Below are positions 55,179 through 64,000 of a stretch of DNA of 64,000 bases, one piece after another; the first letter of the stretch is position 1, and every line of letters starts with the position of its first letter. The notes under the pieces were generated by a model that saw nothing but the letters and a program-made list of their open reading frames with translations, was not told where the DNA came from and ran no database searches. The stretch is from positions 62,001-126,000 of the forward strand of contig JAIEOV010000016.1 in the NCBI GenBank assembly GCA_019750135.1, in the 5' to 3' direction. The translations under genes and the position numbers were made by a program. Source of the DNA: Reyranella sp. Its GTDB lineage: Bacteria; Pseudomonadota; Alphaproteobacteria; Reyranellales; Reyranellaceae.

Positions 55179-55871
55179 ATGGATCAACAACTGGCAAGCA
55201 CCCTCTACACTGCCTCGACATGGGTGCTGCCCGTGCTGTTGGCGATCACCCTGCACGAGGCGAGCCACGGTTTCGTGGCCCATCTGCGCGGCGACAACAC
55301 GGCGTGGCAGCTGGGCCGCGTCAGCTTCAATCCGCTGAAGCATGTGGACCCGTTCGGCACCATCCTGCTACCCGGCCTGCTGCTGTTCCTGCACGCGCCT
55401 TTCCTGTTCGGCTACGCCAAGCCGGTGCCGGTCAATTTCCGGGCGCTGAAGAATCCGCGGCGCGACATGGTGCTGGTCGCCGCAGCCGGGCCGGGCATCA
55501 ACATCGCCATGGCGATCGCGGCGGCACTGCTGGCTCACGCCGTCGGCTTCCTGCCGGCCGAAGCGCGACAATGGACGGTGCTCAATCTCGAGAACGCCAT
55601 CGTGATCAACGTCGTGCTGGCGGTGTTCAACATGATCCCGCTGCCGCCGCTCGACGGCGGCCGCGTCGCCGTCGGCCTGCTGCCCGACGTGCTCGCGCGG
55701 CCGCTGGCGCGGCTCGAGGGCTACGGCATGATGATCCTCATCGGGCTGATCTTCATCCTGCCGCTGATCGGCGCCCAGCTCGGGCAGAACCTGAACGTGA
55801 TCGGTTGGCTGCTGGGCGGCCCCGTCGACACCATCATCGAAGCGATCCTGCGTTTCACCGGCAACGGCTGA
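55179..55871 (+). CDS. Site-2 protease-like M50 family metallopeptidase
   Basis: A 230-residue inner-membrane protease with about six helices. The zinc motif is LHEASHGFVA (HExxH) in the second helix region and the third ligand lies in PLPPLDGGRVAVGLLP. The NPLKHVDPFGT loop is typical of the small FtsH-less RseP/SpoIVFB-like 'site-2 protease family' members. It should cut membrane-embedded substrates. The start ATG at 55179 has weak ribosome-binding sequence; the open frame runs upstream across the divergent gene. Confidence 0.9.
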   Translation: MDQQLASTLYTASTWVLPVLLAITLHEASHGFVAHLRGDNTAWQLGRVSFNPLKHVDPFGTILLPGLLLFLHAPFLFGYAKPVPVNFRALKNPRRDMVLVAAAGPGINIAMAIAAALLAHAVGFLPAEARQWTVLNLENAIVINVVLAVFNMIPLPPLDGGRVAVGLLPDVLARPLARLEGYGMMILIGLIFILPLIGAQLGQNLNVIGWLLGGPVDTIIEAILRFTGNG

Positions 55872-55965
55872 TCCAGGCTGAAGCCGCGCGCTCCGCGGCG
55901 GTCAGTTCGGCGGCGCACACCGATCGATCACACGGCCGGCCGACTTGTCACAGGAGAAGATCGCC

Positions 55966-56787
55966 CTACGACCGCGGGCGACTGTTCCAGAACTTGTACA
56001 GCGCGTTGGCGTCGCCGTTGAACAGATTGCGATCGCAATAGGCGACCCCGGCCACCGCCCGGGTGTGCGAGCCGTAGGCGACGTCGGTGGCGGTCTGGTT
56101 GGCAGCGTACTGCCAGAGCTTCCAGCCGCGATCGGCCCACGCCCACGGGAGGTCGGGCTGCTCGCGGTAGTCGGCGAGCCAGAGATCACAGCTCGCCAGC
56201 AGCGATCCGGGCTGGATCGGCTGACCGAGGCTGAGGTTCCGGCGGCCATATTTCTGGCCGTTGGCCCATTGCGGATGGGTGTAGAGCAGCGGCAGTCGCC
56301 CGGTCTGTTGGCGCACGACCTGCACAAAGGCCTCGGCCTGGGGCAAGGTCATGGTGTTGCGCGGATTGCCCTCGTTGGGCTCGAGGTCGAGGGCGATCAC
56401 GGTCGAGGGGCTCGGCCGCGCGATCGAGAGGAAGTGCATCGCCTGGTCGGAACCGGAATATTGCCGCGTGCCGAAATGGTAGGCGCCCCACAGCAGCCCC
56501 GCCTGCTCGGCCTGCGGCCGGCGGACGGAATAGGACTGGTCGACCCAGTCGCCGCCTTCGGTCGCCTTGTGGATGAGACCCAGGATGCCGCTGCGGCGGA
56601 TCGCGCCGAAGTCGCTGACCGCGACGCCGTGGCTGATGTCGATGACGGCGTCCAGCCCCGTCGGTCCCGACGACGGGTGGTCGATGTAGACATCGCCGCC
56701 GCGCCTCGCCACGGGCTGCTGTCCGCCGCACCCCGCCAACGCCAGGCTGGCCAGCCCGCCGCCAAACACAACTCTGCGGGAAACCAT
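55966..56787 (-). CDS. GH25 family lysozyme lipoprotein
   Basis: A 273-residue exported lipoprotein with an RR-containing signal and lipobox (MVSRRVVFGGGLASLALAGC). The glycoside hydrolase 25 domain is clear: VIDISHGVAVSDFGAI, GLIHKATEGG and the catalytic DLEPNEG within VIALDLEPNEGNPRN, then LWQYAANQTATDVAYG. GH25 muramidases cleave the peptidoglycan glycan chain. Its position beside a peptidoglycan-binding protein gene points to cell-wall work; the two are divergent. Confidence 0.92.
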   Translation of the reverse strand: MVSRRVVFGGGLASLALAGCGGQQPVARRGGDVYIDHPSSGPTGLDAVIDISHGVAVSDFGAIRRSGILGLIHKATEGGDWVDQSYSVRRPQAEQAGLLWGAYHFGTRQYSGSDQAMHFLSIARPSPSTVIALDLEPNEGNPRNTMTLPQAEAFVQVVRQQTGRLPLLYTHPQWANGQKYGRRNLSLGQPIQPGSLLASCDLWLADYREQPDLPWAWADRGWKLWQYAANQTATDVAYGSHTRAVAGVAYCDRNLFNGDANALYKFWNSRPRS

Positions 56788-56910
56788 CCCCTACCCTTCA
56801 TTATGCAACCGCTCGGATCATAGCATGTTGCCCTGTGGGTTTGGTCTCCGATTGGTCACGCAATGTGGCCGGCCGGATAGCGTATCTCCAGCAAACGACG
56901 AGGTGTGATC

Positions 56911-57702
56911 ATGCTGGGCGACGGCACGCTAGGTTCCACGATCGGCTCATGGTGGGGCAAGGTTCGGCCGCAGGCTGCTCGTCGCGACAAATCGCCTACC
57001 AGCGACCCCATGTTCATCGACGTGATGGCCGACTTCTCGCGCAAGCTCGGCGATCGCGTGGCGCGCCAATCGGCCGGCGGCCTGGCGGCGGCGCAACAGG
57101 AACGACGCGAGGCCATGAAGGCTTACGACCGCAAGCGCCAGCGCCAGCAGATCCTGACAGCGGGCGTCGCCGTGGGCGCGCTGATCGCACTCGGCATCGC
57201 CTCGCTGGCGCCGCCCATCGCACCGCCGGTCACCGCGCCGCCCGTCGTTGCCGAGACGCCGGTTGCGCCCGCGCCGCCGGTCATGGTCGCGGCGGCGCAG
57301 CCGACCGTCGTGCCCGACACCACGCCGGTCGCACCGGCGCCGGAGCCCGCGCCGTCAAGCGCCGCGGCACCAGCCGCTACCGCGCCCGACCCGTTGGTTG
57401 GCGAAGAGATCCGCGAAGTCCAGAAGCGCCTGCAAGGCTTCGGCTTCAATCCCGGGCCGGCCGATGGCGTCGCCGGGCGCATGACCGCAACCGCCGTCAT
57501 GGCCTACCAGCAGAGCCGGGGCCAGGCGCAGACCGGCGACATCGACCGCGACCTCCTCGACCAGCTTCGCCAGGATCCCGCGCCGCAGGTGGCGCAGGCG
57601 CCGCCACAGCGCACGGCGCAACGCGCCCGGACACAGGCGAGCGCGCGCCGCGCCGGTCCGCTCGACCAGCTCGGGCGCTGGCTCGACTCGCTGGTGCGCT
57701 GA
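56911..57702 (+). CDS. Peptidoglycan-binding domain protein
   Basis: A 263-residue protein with a membrane helix near residues 90-110 (AGVAVGALIALGIASLAPPI), a long Pro/Ala/Val linker and a C-terminal peptidoglycan-binding domain (EIREVQKRLQGFGFNPG, GRMTATAVMAYQQSRG). The N-terminal part is a charged cytoplasmic segment. GAGG at 56900-56903 spaces well for the ATG at 56911, with an in-frame GTG two codons before. No catalytic domain is seen, so it anchors or senses peptidoglycan. Confidence 0.82.
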   Translation: MLGDGTLGSTIGSWWGKVRPQAARRDKSPTSDPMFIDVMADFSRKLGDRVARQSAGGLAAAQQERREAMKAYDRKRQRQQILTAGVAVGALIALGIASLAPPIAPPVTAPPVVAETPVAPAPPVMVAAAQPTVVPDTTPVAPAPEPAPSSAAAPAATAPDPLVGEEIREVQKRLQGFGFNPGPADGVAGRMTATAVMAYQQSRGQAQTGDIDRDLLDQLRQDPAPQVAQAPPQRTAQRARTQASARRAGPLDQLGRWLDSLVR

Positions 57703-57709
57703 AGCGTCG

Positions 57710-59614
57710 TCACGCCAGATCACGCGGGATCACCGCGTCCCATTCGCGACGACAGACTTCCTTGTCGCCTTCGCTGGCGCGCAGGCTCGCCTGCAGGCGA
57801 AACGTCTCGTGCGTGCATGACATGCGCATCCAGGTCTCGAAGCGCACCTGCCAGTCGCCGCGCCGCTTGGTCTGGACCTTGCGCATCTCGGCGACGGCGC
57901 TCAGCGGATCGTCGTCCTTGATGTCGAGGTCGTACTTGCCTTCCCCGCCCAATTCGAAGCCGAGCGTGTCGGCAGCCGGCGCGGCCGTCTCCGGCATCGC
58001 CAGGGCCGGCAGCGCAGCATCTTCCTGACGCGGCCATCGTGCCGGCAGGTCGAGCGTGCCGCCCAGGATCGTCACGGTCGCCTCGTGCGGCGCCGGCCAG
58101 ATCATCGGCCAGTACGTCGTCGACAGCGCGACCCGCAGGCGATGGCCGGCCGGAAAAGTCGCGCCGCAATCGTTGAGTTTTAGGCGCACGCGATAGCGTT
58201 TGCCTGGCACCAGCGGTTGTGGATCAGCATGGCTGTCGCGATGCGTGAGGTTCAGCACGCCGAAGCTGACGCGCAGCGATTCGCCCGAGGGATGCACGTC
58301 GCACAGCCGGGCCACCAGATTGGCGACCGGCTTGTCGCAGGCAATGTCGAGCGTGACGATCGCAGCACCCAGGACCTCCAGGGCCTCGTCGAGCGGCGGC
58401 GTCTCGAACACCACCGAACGTGAGTCGTCAGGCCGCTGGTCGCCCGCCTGATCGTGGCCGCGGCCGAACGGGCACCACTCACCGCCTTCGCTGCCCACCG
58501 TCTGCGGCGAGCGCACCGTGCGCGCTGCAAGAGGCGCACTTGCCATCTCCAGACCGTCATCGGTCAGGAACAGGCGGCGCGGCTTGCGATCGGCCGGCGG
58601 CCAGACCGGTTCGCCCACCCAGCGGCCCGGCAGCGTGTCGTGATGCGTCGCCGGCTGATGACTCGCCGTCATCCAGGCGCGCAGCATCGGCTCGTCCATG
58701 ACACCGGTCGGCTTGCCCTTCAGCCAGTGGTCCCACCAGCGCAGCATCTCCTGCAGGAAGCCGATCTGCGGACCGGGCTGGGCGAAATGCGGATAGGCAT
58801 GCGCCCACGGCCCGATCAGTCCCTTGCGCGGCACGTCGAGATGCTCCAGCAGGCGCGGGACGGCGTTGCTGTAGCCGTCGGTCCAGCCGCCGACGGCGAA
58901 GACCGGGCATGTGATGGCGCTGAAATCCTCGCACACCGAGCCGTGCCGCCAGTAGGCGTCGCGCCGCTGGTGCCTCAGCCAGCGCTCGAGGAACAGCGGC
59001 ACGCCTTCGAGCCGCTGCAGCCACATCTCGCGCCAGCGCTCTCCGACCAGAAGAGGATCGGGCGGATGGCACATGTCGCCGAAGAAGAAGCCGCCCCAGC
59101 CGAGATCGGCCGAGGCGAGCTTGGCGCCGCCCATGTAGTGCACGTCGTCCGCATAGCGGTCGTCGGTCGAGCATAGCGTGACGATGGCCTTAAGCGCCGG
59201 CGGCTGCAGCGCCGCGACCTGCAGCGCATTGAAGCCGCCCCACGAAATCCCGAACATGCCGACCGCGCCGCTGCACCAGGCCTGGTTGGCGAGCCAGGCG
59301 ACGACCTCGAGCGCATCGTCGAGCTCCTGCTGGCTGTACTCGTCGCTCAGCACGCCCTCGGATTCGCCCGAGCCGCGGATGTCGACGCGCACCGCAGCGT
59401 AGCCGTGCCCGGCGAGATAGGGATGGGTGAGCGCATCGCGCTGATGCGTGCCGTCGCGCTTGCGGTAGGGCAGATACTCCAGCAGCGCGGGCACCGGCCG
59501 GGCCTCGGCGTCTTCAGGCAGCCAGAGCCGCGCGGCGAGCCGCGTGCCGTCCTTCAGCGGGATCGTCGCGTGCTCGATCTCGCGCACCGCGCGAGGAAAG
59601 GACGTGACGATCAA
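57710..59614 (-). CDS. CocE/NonD-family hydrolase (X-Pro peptidase-like)
   Basis: A 634-residue hydrolase. The alpha/beta catalytic domain has YRKRDGTHQRDALTHPYLAG, VDIRGSGESEGVLSDEY and the nucleophile Ser in GMFGISWGGFNALQVAAL. A helical cap follows (WLRHQRRDAYWRHGS), and a C-terminal jelly-roll runs from about residue 340 (FPAGHRLRVALSTTYWPMI). Such enzymes are aminopeptidase- or esterase-like (cocaine esterase, X-Pro dipeptidase). The TTG at 59614 gives the family N-terminus. It is convergent with the peptidoglycan-binding gene, 7 bases apart. Confidence 0.9.
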   Translation of the reverse strand: MIVTSFPRAVREIEHATIPLKDGTRLAARLWLPEDAEARPVPALLEYLPYRKRDGTHQRDALTHPYLAGHGYAAVRVDIRGSGESEGVLSDEYSQQELDDALEVVAWLANQAWCSGAVGMFGISWGGFNALQVAALQPPALKAIVTLCSTDDRYADDVHYMGGAKLASADLGWGGFFFGDMCHPPDPLLVGERWREMWLQRLEGVPLFLERWLRHQRRDAYWRHGSVCEDFSAITCPVFAVGGWTDGYSNAVPRLLEHLDVPRKGLIGPWAHAYPHFAQPGPQIGFLQEMLRWWDHWLKGKPTGVMDEPMLRAWMTASHQPATHHDTLPGRWVGEPVWPPADRKPRRLFLTDDGLEMASAPLAARTVRSPQTVGSEGGEWCPFGRGHDQAGDQRPDDSRSVVFETPPLDEALEVLGAAIVTLDIACDKPVANLVARLCDVHPSGESLRVSFGVLNLTHRDSHADPQPLVPGKRYRVRLKLNDCGATFPAGHRLRVALSTTYWPMIWPAPHEATVTILGGTLDLPARWPRQEDAALPALAMPETAAPAADTLGFELGGEGKYDLDIKDDDPLSAVAEMRKVQTKRRGDWQVRFETWMRMSCTHETFRLQASLRASEGDKEVCRREWDAVIPRDLA

Positions 59615-59708
59615 GATCGATGCTCAAACGCCATTGTCACCACGCCCCAGCATAGCCGTTGTCGCGCTGGGGGAAACCTTCTACTGGTCGGCCGCAGGGG
59701 GACAGGCG

Positions 59709-61133
59709 ATGTCGGCAGGCAACAAGTTTCTGGTTTTTGCAGTCGTGCTTCTGGCCGCGGTGGCCGGCTACCTCGCCGTCGATCATCTCAGCCTGACACC
59801 GGCGACAGCGCCCGCACCGACACACCAGACCGCCTCGGCGCGTCCTGCTCCTGCGCCGGCAGCGTCAGCCCCTGCCGCTCCGGCTGCGGCGCCATCCGCA
59901 CAGATGTCCGGCGCCGCCACCGACGATGCGGCGGTCCGGCAAGCCTACGGCGAGTGCGTGACGGGCCTCTTCCCCACCCGGGCCGACGCCCAGAGCCGCG
60001 CCGCGGCCTGCTCCAAGGCGCTCCAGAGCCGCCAGCTCAAGCCCGACGAGATCGCGCTGGCGCGCCTGAACCGCGGCATCGCCCGCACGGCGCTCGGCGA
60101 CAACGTGCTGGCGGGTGAGGACTACAGCGATGCCGTCCAGCGCTACGACCGGCTGATCGATCCCAGCAATCCCGATTCGCTGGCGCTCTACCGGCGCGCC
60201 GTGGCACTCGACGGCAGCGGTCAGACCGACAAGGCGCTGGAGGACTACAGCGCGGCGATCAAGGCCGACCCCAAGTCGTCGTTCGCCTTCCTCGGCCGCG
60301 GCGTGCTGCTGGCCGTGCGCAAGCGCGCCTACGACCGCGCCATCGAGGACTTCGACAAGGTGCTGGTGATCGAACCCGACAATGTCTTGGCGTTGGTGAG
60401 CCGTGGCGACGCCTTCTCCCAACTGAGCGACGTCGGGCGTGCCATGGCCGATCTCAACCGCGCCGTCGCGCTGGCGCCACACAATCCCACCGTGCTGCTG
60501 ACACGCGGCCTGGCCGAGGGCCGGCGCGGCAATCTCGACAGCGCGGCGCGCGACTACGAGGCGGCACTGAAGCTCGATCCGCGCTACGCCGCCGCCATGG
60601 TCAACCTCGCCGCCATCCGCTCGATGCGGGGCCAGTTCGACGCCGCCGTCGCGTTGCTCGACCAGGCGATCGCGATCGAGCCCAACAACAAGCTTGCCCT
60701 CTACAATCGCGGCTATGCCGAGTTTGCGCTGAAGCAGTACGACAAGGCGATCGCCGACTACAGCGCGGCCATCGCCGTCGATCCCAGCATGGGCCTGGCC
60801 TACAACAACCGCGCCCTGACCCGGGCCATCGCCGGCACCGACCTGGTGGCGGCCCTGGCCGACAGCGACCAGGCGCTGAAGCTGCTGCCGCTCAACCTCG
60901 AGGTCCGCGACACGCGGGGCTTCATTTACCTGAAGCTCGGCGACCCGGCGCTGGCCTTGAACGAGTACAACGCCGCCCTGACGATGGATCCCAACCGCGC
61001 CCTGTCGCTGTACGGCCGTGGCCTGGCGAGGATCAGGATGGGCGATGCCGCCGGCGGCAAGGGCGACCAGGAAGCCGCCGCCACCATCAATCCCGAAGTC
61101 GCCGACGACTTCTCGATCTACGGCTTGAAGTAG
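59709..61133 (+). CDS. Membrane-anchored tetratricopeptide-repeat protein
   Basis: A 474-residue protein with an N-terminal helix (FLVFAVVLLAAVAGYLAV), an Ala/Pro-rich linker, then about nine TPR units from residue 110 onward (ALYRRAVALDGSGQTDKALEDYSAAIKADP and repeats with 'NRGYAEFALKQYDKAIADYSAAI'). TPRs form a protein-binding superhelix, here probably in the periplasm. The start ATG 59709 follows GGGGGACAGG. It ends six bases before the convergent small gene. No enzymatic domain is present. Confidence 0.87.
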   Translation: MSAGNKFLVFAVVLLAAVAGYLAVDHLSLTPATAPAPTHQTASARPAPAPAASAPAAPAAAPSAQMSGAATDDAAVRQAYGECVTGLFPTRADAQSRAAACSKALQSRQLKPDEIALARLNRGIARTALGDNVLAGEDYSDAVQRYDRLIDPSNPDSLALYRRAVALDGSGQTDKALEDYSAAIKADPKSSFAFLGRGVLLAVRKRAYDRAIEDFDKVLVIEPDNVLALVSRGDAFSQLSDVGRAMADLNRAVALAPHNPTVLLTRGLAEGRRGNLDSAARDYEAALKLDPRYAAAMVNLAAIRSMRGQFDAAVALLDQAIAIEPNNKLALYNRGYAEFALKQYDKAIADYSAAIAVDPSMGLAYNNRALTRAIAGTDLVAALADSDQALKLLPLNLEVRDTRGFIYLKLGDPALALNEYNAALTMDPNRALSLYGRGLARIRMGDAAGGKGDQEAAATINPEVADDFSIYGLK

Positions 61134-61138
61134 GTCTC

Positions 61139-61420
61139 CTAGAGCAGCGCCTGGCGATAGGCGCGGTCGGCTGCACGATCGGCATGGCGGTCGTAGTGGA
61201 TGACGGCGTGCCGACCGGATTCGCTCGCCCGCAATTCCTGGATCTGCGCCCAGGTCTTGCCGGCCAAAGCGTAGATCGCTTCGAGCCGCCGACGCGCGAC
61301 GGCATCGGTCGGATTGAGCCTGAGATCGTGCTCGGCATCGTCTGCCGCACCGCCCATGCGGTCGAGCTCGCCCTCGAGAAACGCCAGGCGCCGCGCGATC
61401 ACAGACTCGATCTCGTTCAT
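61139..61420 (-). CDS. Small helical protein of unknown function
   Basis: A 93-residue soluble protein that is probably all helical (MNEIESVIARRLAFLEGEL, then HDLRLNPTDAVARRRLEAIY). It has a clear AAGGGGATGTC Shine-Dalgarno ahead of the ATG at 61420. No signal peptide, membrane segment or family was recognised. It is convergent with the TPR gene, six bases apart. Confidence 0.7.
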   Translation of the reverse strand: MNEIESVIARRLAFLEGELDRMGGAADDAEHDLRLNPTDAVARRRLEAIYALAGKTWAQIQELRASESGRHAVIHYDRHADRAADRAYRQALL

Positions 61421-61597
61421 GACATCCCCTTGCTGCGACGCTCCTAATGTCACCGCGAGCGCTTTGCAAGGGCGGCAAACGTGATCGCGTTCGCCACGTC
61501 TCGACGGGCGCCGCGTTGGGTTTCCGGGGGTTCCCGCCGTTTCCGCCCGAGGTTCGACCGAACGGACCGGCCCCGCTGCCGTCGGGGACGTTGGATA

Positions 61598-61637
61598 TCG
61601 GATGAACGATGCATAGAGCGGAGCCGCCGCGAGGCGA
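61598..61637 (-). repeat. 40-nt dispersed repeat, copy 2
   Basis: The reverse complement of this segment matches 26051-26090 at 39 of 40 positions; the mismatch is at position 8. In repeat orientation, it is likewise followed by a GC-rich hairpin-forming stretch (CCCCGACGGCAGCGGGGC). Confidence 0.75.
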
Positions 61638-61680
61638 CACATGGCGCTGGCAATCTCGTCCACTCAGCGCCAATCATCGT

Positions 61681-61743
61681 CTTCCGGACCGCGTGCGTCC
61701 CCGCGCGCTCATGAGGCGCGCGGGGACGCACGCGGTCCGGAAG
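61681..61743. repeat. Perfect 28-bp inverted repeat with 7-nt loop
   Basis: Arms 61681-61708 and 61716-61743 are exact reverse complements around TCATGAG; each arm starts CTTCCGGACCGCGTGCGTCC when read inward. It begins 15 bases past the hybrid kinase stop on that strand, so it may act as its terminator or an RNA-stabilising structure, but it has no T-run and is much longer than usual terminators. Confidence 0.85.
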
Positions 61744-61758
61744 AGAAGACATGAGTCA

Positions 61759-64000
61759 TCAACCCGACACGCGGGCGATCGTCTGGGCGAGCTGTTCCAG
61801 GCGGAAGGGCTTGCGCAGCACCGGGAACTGCTCGGGCACGGCGCTGGCCGAGGCGGCATAGCCGCTCACCAGGACGATCGGCAGGCCGGGCTTGCGATGG
61901 CGCAGCTCCTCGGCGAGCTCGATGCCGTTCATGCCGCCCGGCATCACGATGTCGCTGACGACGAGATCGAACGTCTCCGCCTCGAACATCACCAGCGCCT
62001 GCCGCGCATCGGCCGCGGGCCGCACGGTGTAGCCGATCTGCTCGAGCATGGCCTGGCCGACCGCGGCCACGTCGGCATTGTCCTCGACCAGCAGCGCCTT
62101 GCCGCCGCCCGTCTGAGGCTTGGCTTCCTCATCCTGGGTATTGGGCCGCGCTTCGGCCGCGCGCGGCAGGTAGAGCGTGACGACGGTGCCGCGCCCCAGG
62201 GCGCTGTCGATGGTGACCGTGCCGCCCGACTGATGGCTGAAGCCATGGACCTGCGACAGCCCCAATCCGGTGCCCTTGCCCACGGACTTGGTCGTGAAGA
62301 AGGGATCGAACACCCGCGACAGCACGTCGGGCGCGATCCCCTGGCCGCTGTCGCGCACCGCGATCACCACGAAGGCGCCGCCGAGGCCGTCCGGCAACTG
62401 CCCGACGTCGAGCTGCCGGTTCTCGGCCGAGATCGCCACGGTCCTGCCCTGCGCGTCGTCCTGCTGCAGGGCGTCGCGCGCATTCAGCACGATGTTGAGC
62501 AGCGCCAGCTCGAACTCGCTGCTGTCGACGCGGACCAGGCCGAGATCGGGCGCCAGCGCGAACTCCAGGCGTACCTGCGGTCCCAGCGTGCTGCGCAGGA
62601 TCGGCTCCAGCTCCTTGATGGTGGCGGCGGCATCGATCACTTCCGGATTGAGCGGCTGGCGGCGCGAGAAGCTCAGCAGCTGGCGGGTCAACGAAGCGCC
62701 GCGGCGGCTCGCCGATTCGATGGCGAGCGCGGCCTGGGTCGCCCTGAGGTCGGACGCCACCGCCTCCTTGAGGCGCGGGATGTAGCCGCTCACGATCATC
62801 AAGAGATTGTTGAAGTCGTGCGCCACACCGCCGGTGAGCTGGCCCAGCGCCTCCATCTTGTGGCGATGCGCCGCGTCGGCCTCGGCCTTGCGCAGCATCT
62901 CCTCGGCCTGCTTCTCGGCCGTGATGTCGCGGCCGGCGACGTAGATCAATCCCTGGTCGGTCGTCATGGTCCAGGAGATCCAGCGCCAGCTGCCGTCCTT
63001 GTGACGGATGCGGTTCAGCATGCGCACCGTCGGCGCGCCCTCGGCCAGGCTGGTGCGGCTCTGGCGCGCCGTCGCGGAATCGTCGGGATGGCGCAGCGCG
63101 TCGGTGGTCATGGTCTTCACCTCGGCCTCGCTCCAGCCGAGCACCTTCTCCCAAGCCGGATTGACGCTGAGGAAGTAGCCGTCGAAGTTCGACACGGCCA
63201 ACAGATCCTCCGACACGCTCCAGATGCGGTCACGCTCGCGGGTGCGTTCCTCGAGGTCGCCGGCGGCGCGGCTGAGCTCGCCCTCCTGGCGCACGAACTT
63301 GCCGAGGAAGTAGAGCAGCAGCACGCCACTCGAGACCAGCCAACTCAGCCGGCAGGCATACCAGCCGACCGTGTAGCGGCCGCCACCGACGACGGAGAGG
63401 ACGTTGCCGATGGCGATGGCCGCGAGCGCCAGGCTCAGCCACAGGAACAGGTCGCGCGGCGGCCGCAGGGCCAGCAGGATCAGCGCAACACCGGCCCCCA
63501 GTACGAGCGCTGCGGCCGAGTTCAAGAGCGTGTTCAACGAGGTCCACGTGGCACCACCCGCCAGCAGCGGCAGCCGATCGCCCACGGCAATCGCCAGGCC
63601 GCTCAGCAGCAGGGCCGCGAGCGCCGCCAGCATCGGTACCCAGGTCGCCAGCAGCCGGGCCTTCAGATCGGGCGCGCGCCGTTGCCCTTGCAGCACCTCG
63701 ACCAGCACGGCGGAGAAGGTGAGCAACGCGAAGCCCACAACCCAGCTGTTGTAGACCCAGCCGATGGATTGCGGCGAGCCCATCAGCGGCCGGCCGGCGG
63801 CAGCCACGGCGCCGGGATAGGCCAGCAGGTAGCCCAGGCTCATGACCGCTGAAAAGAGGTAGGCCCCGACCAGCAACAGCACCGACCGCTGCGGCTGGCG
63901 ACGGTACAGGACCATCAGCAGGAAAGCGGTCACGCCCTCGATGACGAACACGCCGCCGGCGAACAGGGCATTGAATCCCGGGAGGTCCGGGCCGGCTGCC
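61759..64000 (-). CDS. Hybrid sensor kinase (MASE4-PAS-HisKA-HATPase-REC), 5' end cut off
   Basis: The gene runs off the right edge; about 747 residues are visible. An N-terminal membrane domain of at least seven helices opens with DLPGFNALFAGGVFVIEGVT, similar to the MASE4 sensor. A PAS domain follows (WSVSEDLLAVSNFDGYFLSV), then the kinase core with His in LTGGVAHDFNNLLMIV, ATPase boxes (SGQGIAPDVLSRVFDPFFTT, GKGTGLGLSQVHGFS), and a C-terminal receiver with Asp in DLVVSDIVMPGGMNG. The kinase is thus an integral-membrane hybrid that would pass phosphate to its own receiver. A GTG at 63951 is not the true start since the frame and homology continue upstream. Confidence 0.9.
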   Translation of the reverse strand, partial: AAGPDLPGFNALFAGGVFVIEGVTAFLLMVLYRRQPQRSVLLLVGAYLFSAVMSLGYLLAYPGAVAAAGRPLMGSPQSIGWVYNSWVVGFALLTFSAVLVEVLQGQRRAPDLKARLLATWVPMLAALAALLLSGLAIAVGDRLPLLAGGATWTSLNTLLNSAAALVLGAGVALILLALRPPRDLFLWLSLALAAIAIGNVLSVVGGGRYTVGWYACRLSWLVSSGVLLLYFLGKFVRQEGELSRAAGDLEERTRERDRIWSVSEDLLAVSNFDGYFLSVNPAWEKVLGWSEAEVKTMTTDALRHPDDSATARQSRTSLAEGAPTVRMLNRIRHKDGSWRWISWTMTTDQGLIYVAGRDITAEKQAEEMLRKAEADAAHRHKMEALGQLTGGVAHDFNNLLMIVSGYIPRLKEAVASDLRATQAALAIESASRRGASLTRQLLSFSRRQPLNPEVIDAAATIKELEPILRSTLGPQVRLEFALAPDLGLVRVDSSEFELALLNIVLNARDALQQDDAQGRTVAISAENRQLDVGQLPDGLGGAFVVIAVRDSGQGIAPDVLSRVFDPFFTTKSVGKGTGLGLSQVHGFSHQSGGTVTIDSALGRGTVVTLYLPRAAEARPNTQDEEAKPQTGGGKALLVEDNADVAAVGQAMLEQIGYTVRPAADARQALVMFEAETFDLVVSDIVMPGGMNGIELAEELRHRKPGLPIVLVSGYAASASAVPEQFPVLRKPFRLEQLAQTIARVSG

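Larger units (their letters stand above)
61421..61758. other. Gene-free gap with repeat copy and long hairpin
   Basis: A 338-base stretch between the small helical gene and the hybrid kinase, both on the minus strand. It holds a second copy of the 40-nt repeat (61598-61637) and the 28-bp hairpin at 61681-61743. No credible coding frame was found. It is upstream of the small gene and downstream of the kinase. Confidence 0.65.

Overview
The window is high-GC, gene-dense DNA that looks like an alphaproteobacterial chromosome. The pointers are a class III cyclase signalling repertoire, an intracellular polyhydroxyalkanoate depolymerase, methylmalonyl-CoA mutase, three orphan Bug/TctC-type receptors, a complete branched-chain amino-acid type ABC transporter, and an SHP/DHC cytochrome cluster. 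A soil or freshwater Reyranella/Rhodospirillales-like bacterium would fit, but that is inference from gene content. I saw no rRNA, tRNA, CRISPR array, prophage or insertion sequence.

Layout. 1-148: start of a leftward Atm1-type ABC exporter. 254-4841: DUF3108 protein, then a tightly overlapping histidine kinase, receiver and receiver-cyclase operon. 5067-6694: phytanoyl-CoA dioxygenase divergent from an AhpD/CMD-family gene with an in-frame TGA exactly at the second active-site cysteine, followed by a SECIS-like hairpin. This is a strong selenoprotein candidate and the most notable item in the window. 6716-10639: orphan NMT1-like receptor, MFS permease, aldo/keto reductase, Mug glycosylase. 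10706-12862: methylmalonyl-CoA mutase. 12942-17652: PepSY/response regulator/kinase operon facing a cytochrome operon (small exported protein, b561, SHP-like DUF1924, diheme cytochrome c) plus a second b561.

17681-25914: PHA depolymerase, GST, a compact four-gene unit (Bug receptor, catalytically degenerate alpha/beta hydrolase, PLP enzyme, HSL-type esterase), an SRPBCC-zinc ribbon-cyclase fusion and a histidine phosphatase. 25915-31703: a gene-free repeat-bearing gap, zwf, an NAD-dependent reductase, an HTH/coiled-coil protein, an M23 peptidase and a small secreted protein whose terminator lies inside the M23 gene. 31917-38252: flavin monooxygenase, RidA and MFS genes, a membrane-anchored unknown, and a subtilase split by a one-base frameshift. 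38338-45183: two Bug receptors, LysE exporter, esterase, lipoprotein, Tat-exported sugar-type receptor, luciferase-like oxidoreductase.

45396-50001: branched-chain-type ABC operon (receptor, two permeases, two ATPases) with a large compound palindrome between the receptor and permease genes. 50186-64000: unknown membrane-anchored protein, PaaK-like ligase with a VOC protein, MlaC-like protein, PPOX flavoprotein, M50 protease, GH25 lysozyme, peptidoglycan-binding protein, CocE/NonD hydrolase, TPR protein, a small unknown, and a hybrid sensor kinase that runs off the right edge. GC-rich palindromes of one related family recur between genes, and a 40-nt repeat occurs twice.

Taken together the genes describe a heterotroph that scavenges organic and amino acids with many periplasmic receptors, stores polyester, and couples several sensor systems to cyclic nucleotides and heme-based electron transfer. 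Antisense open frames are long throughout because of the base composition and were discarded.
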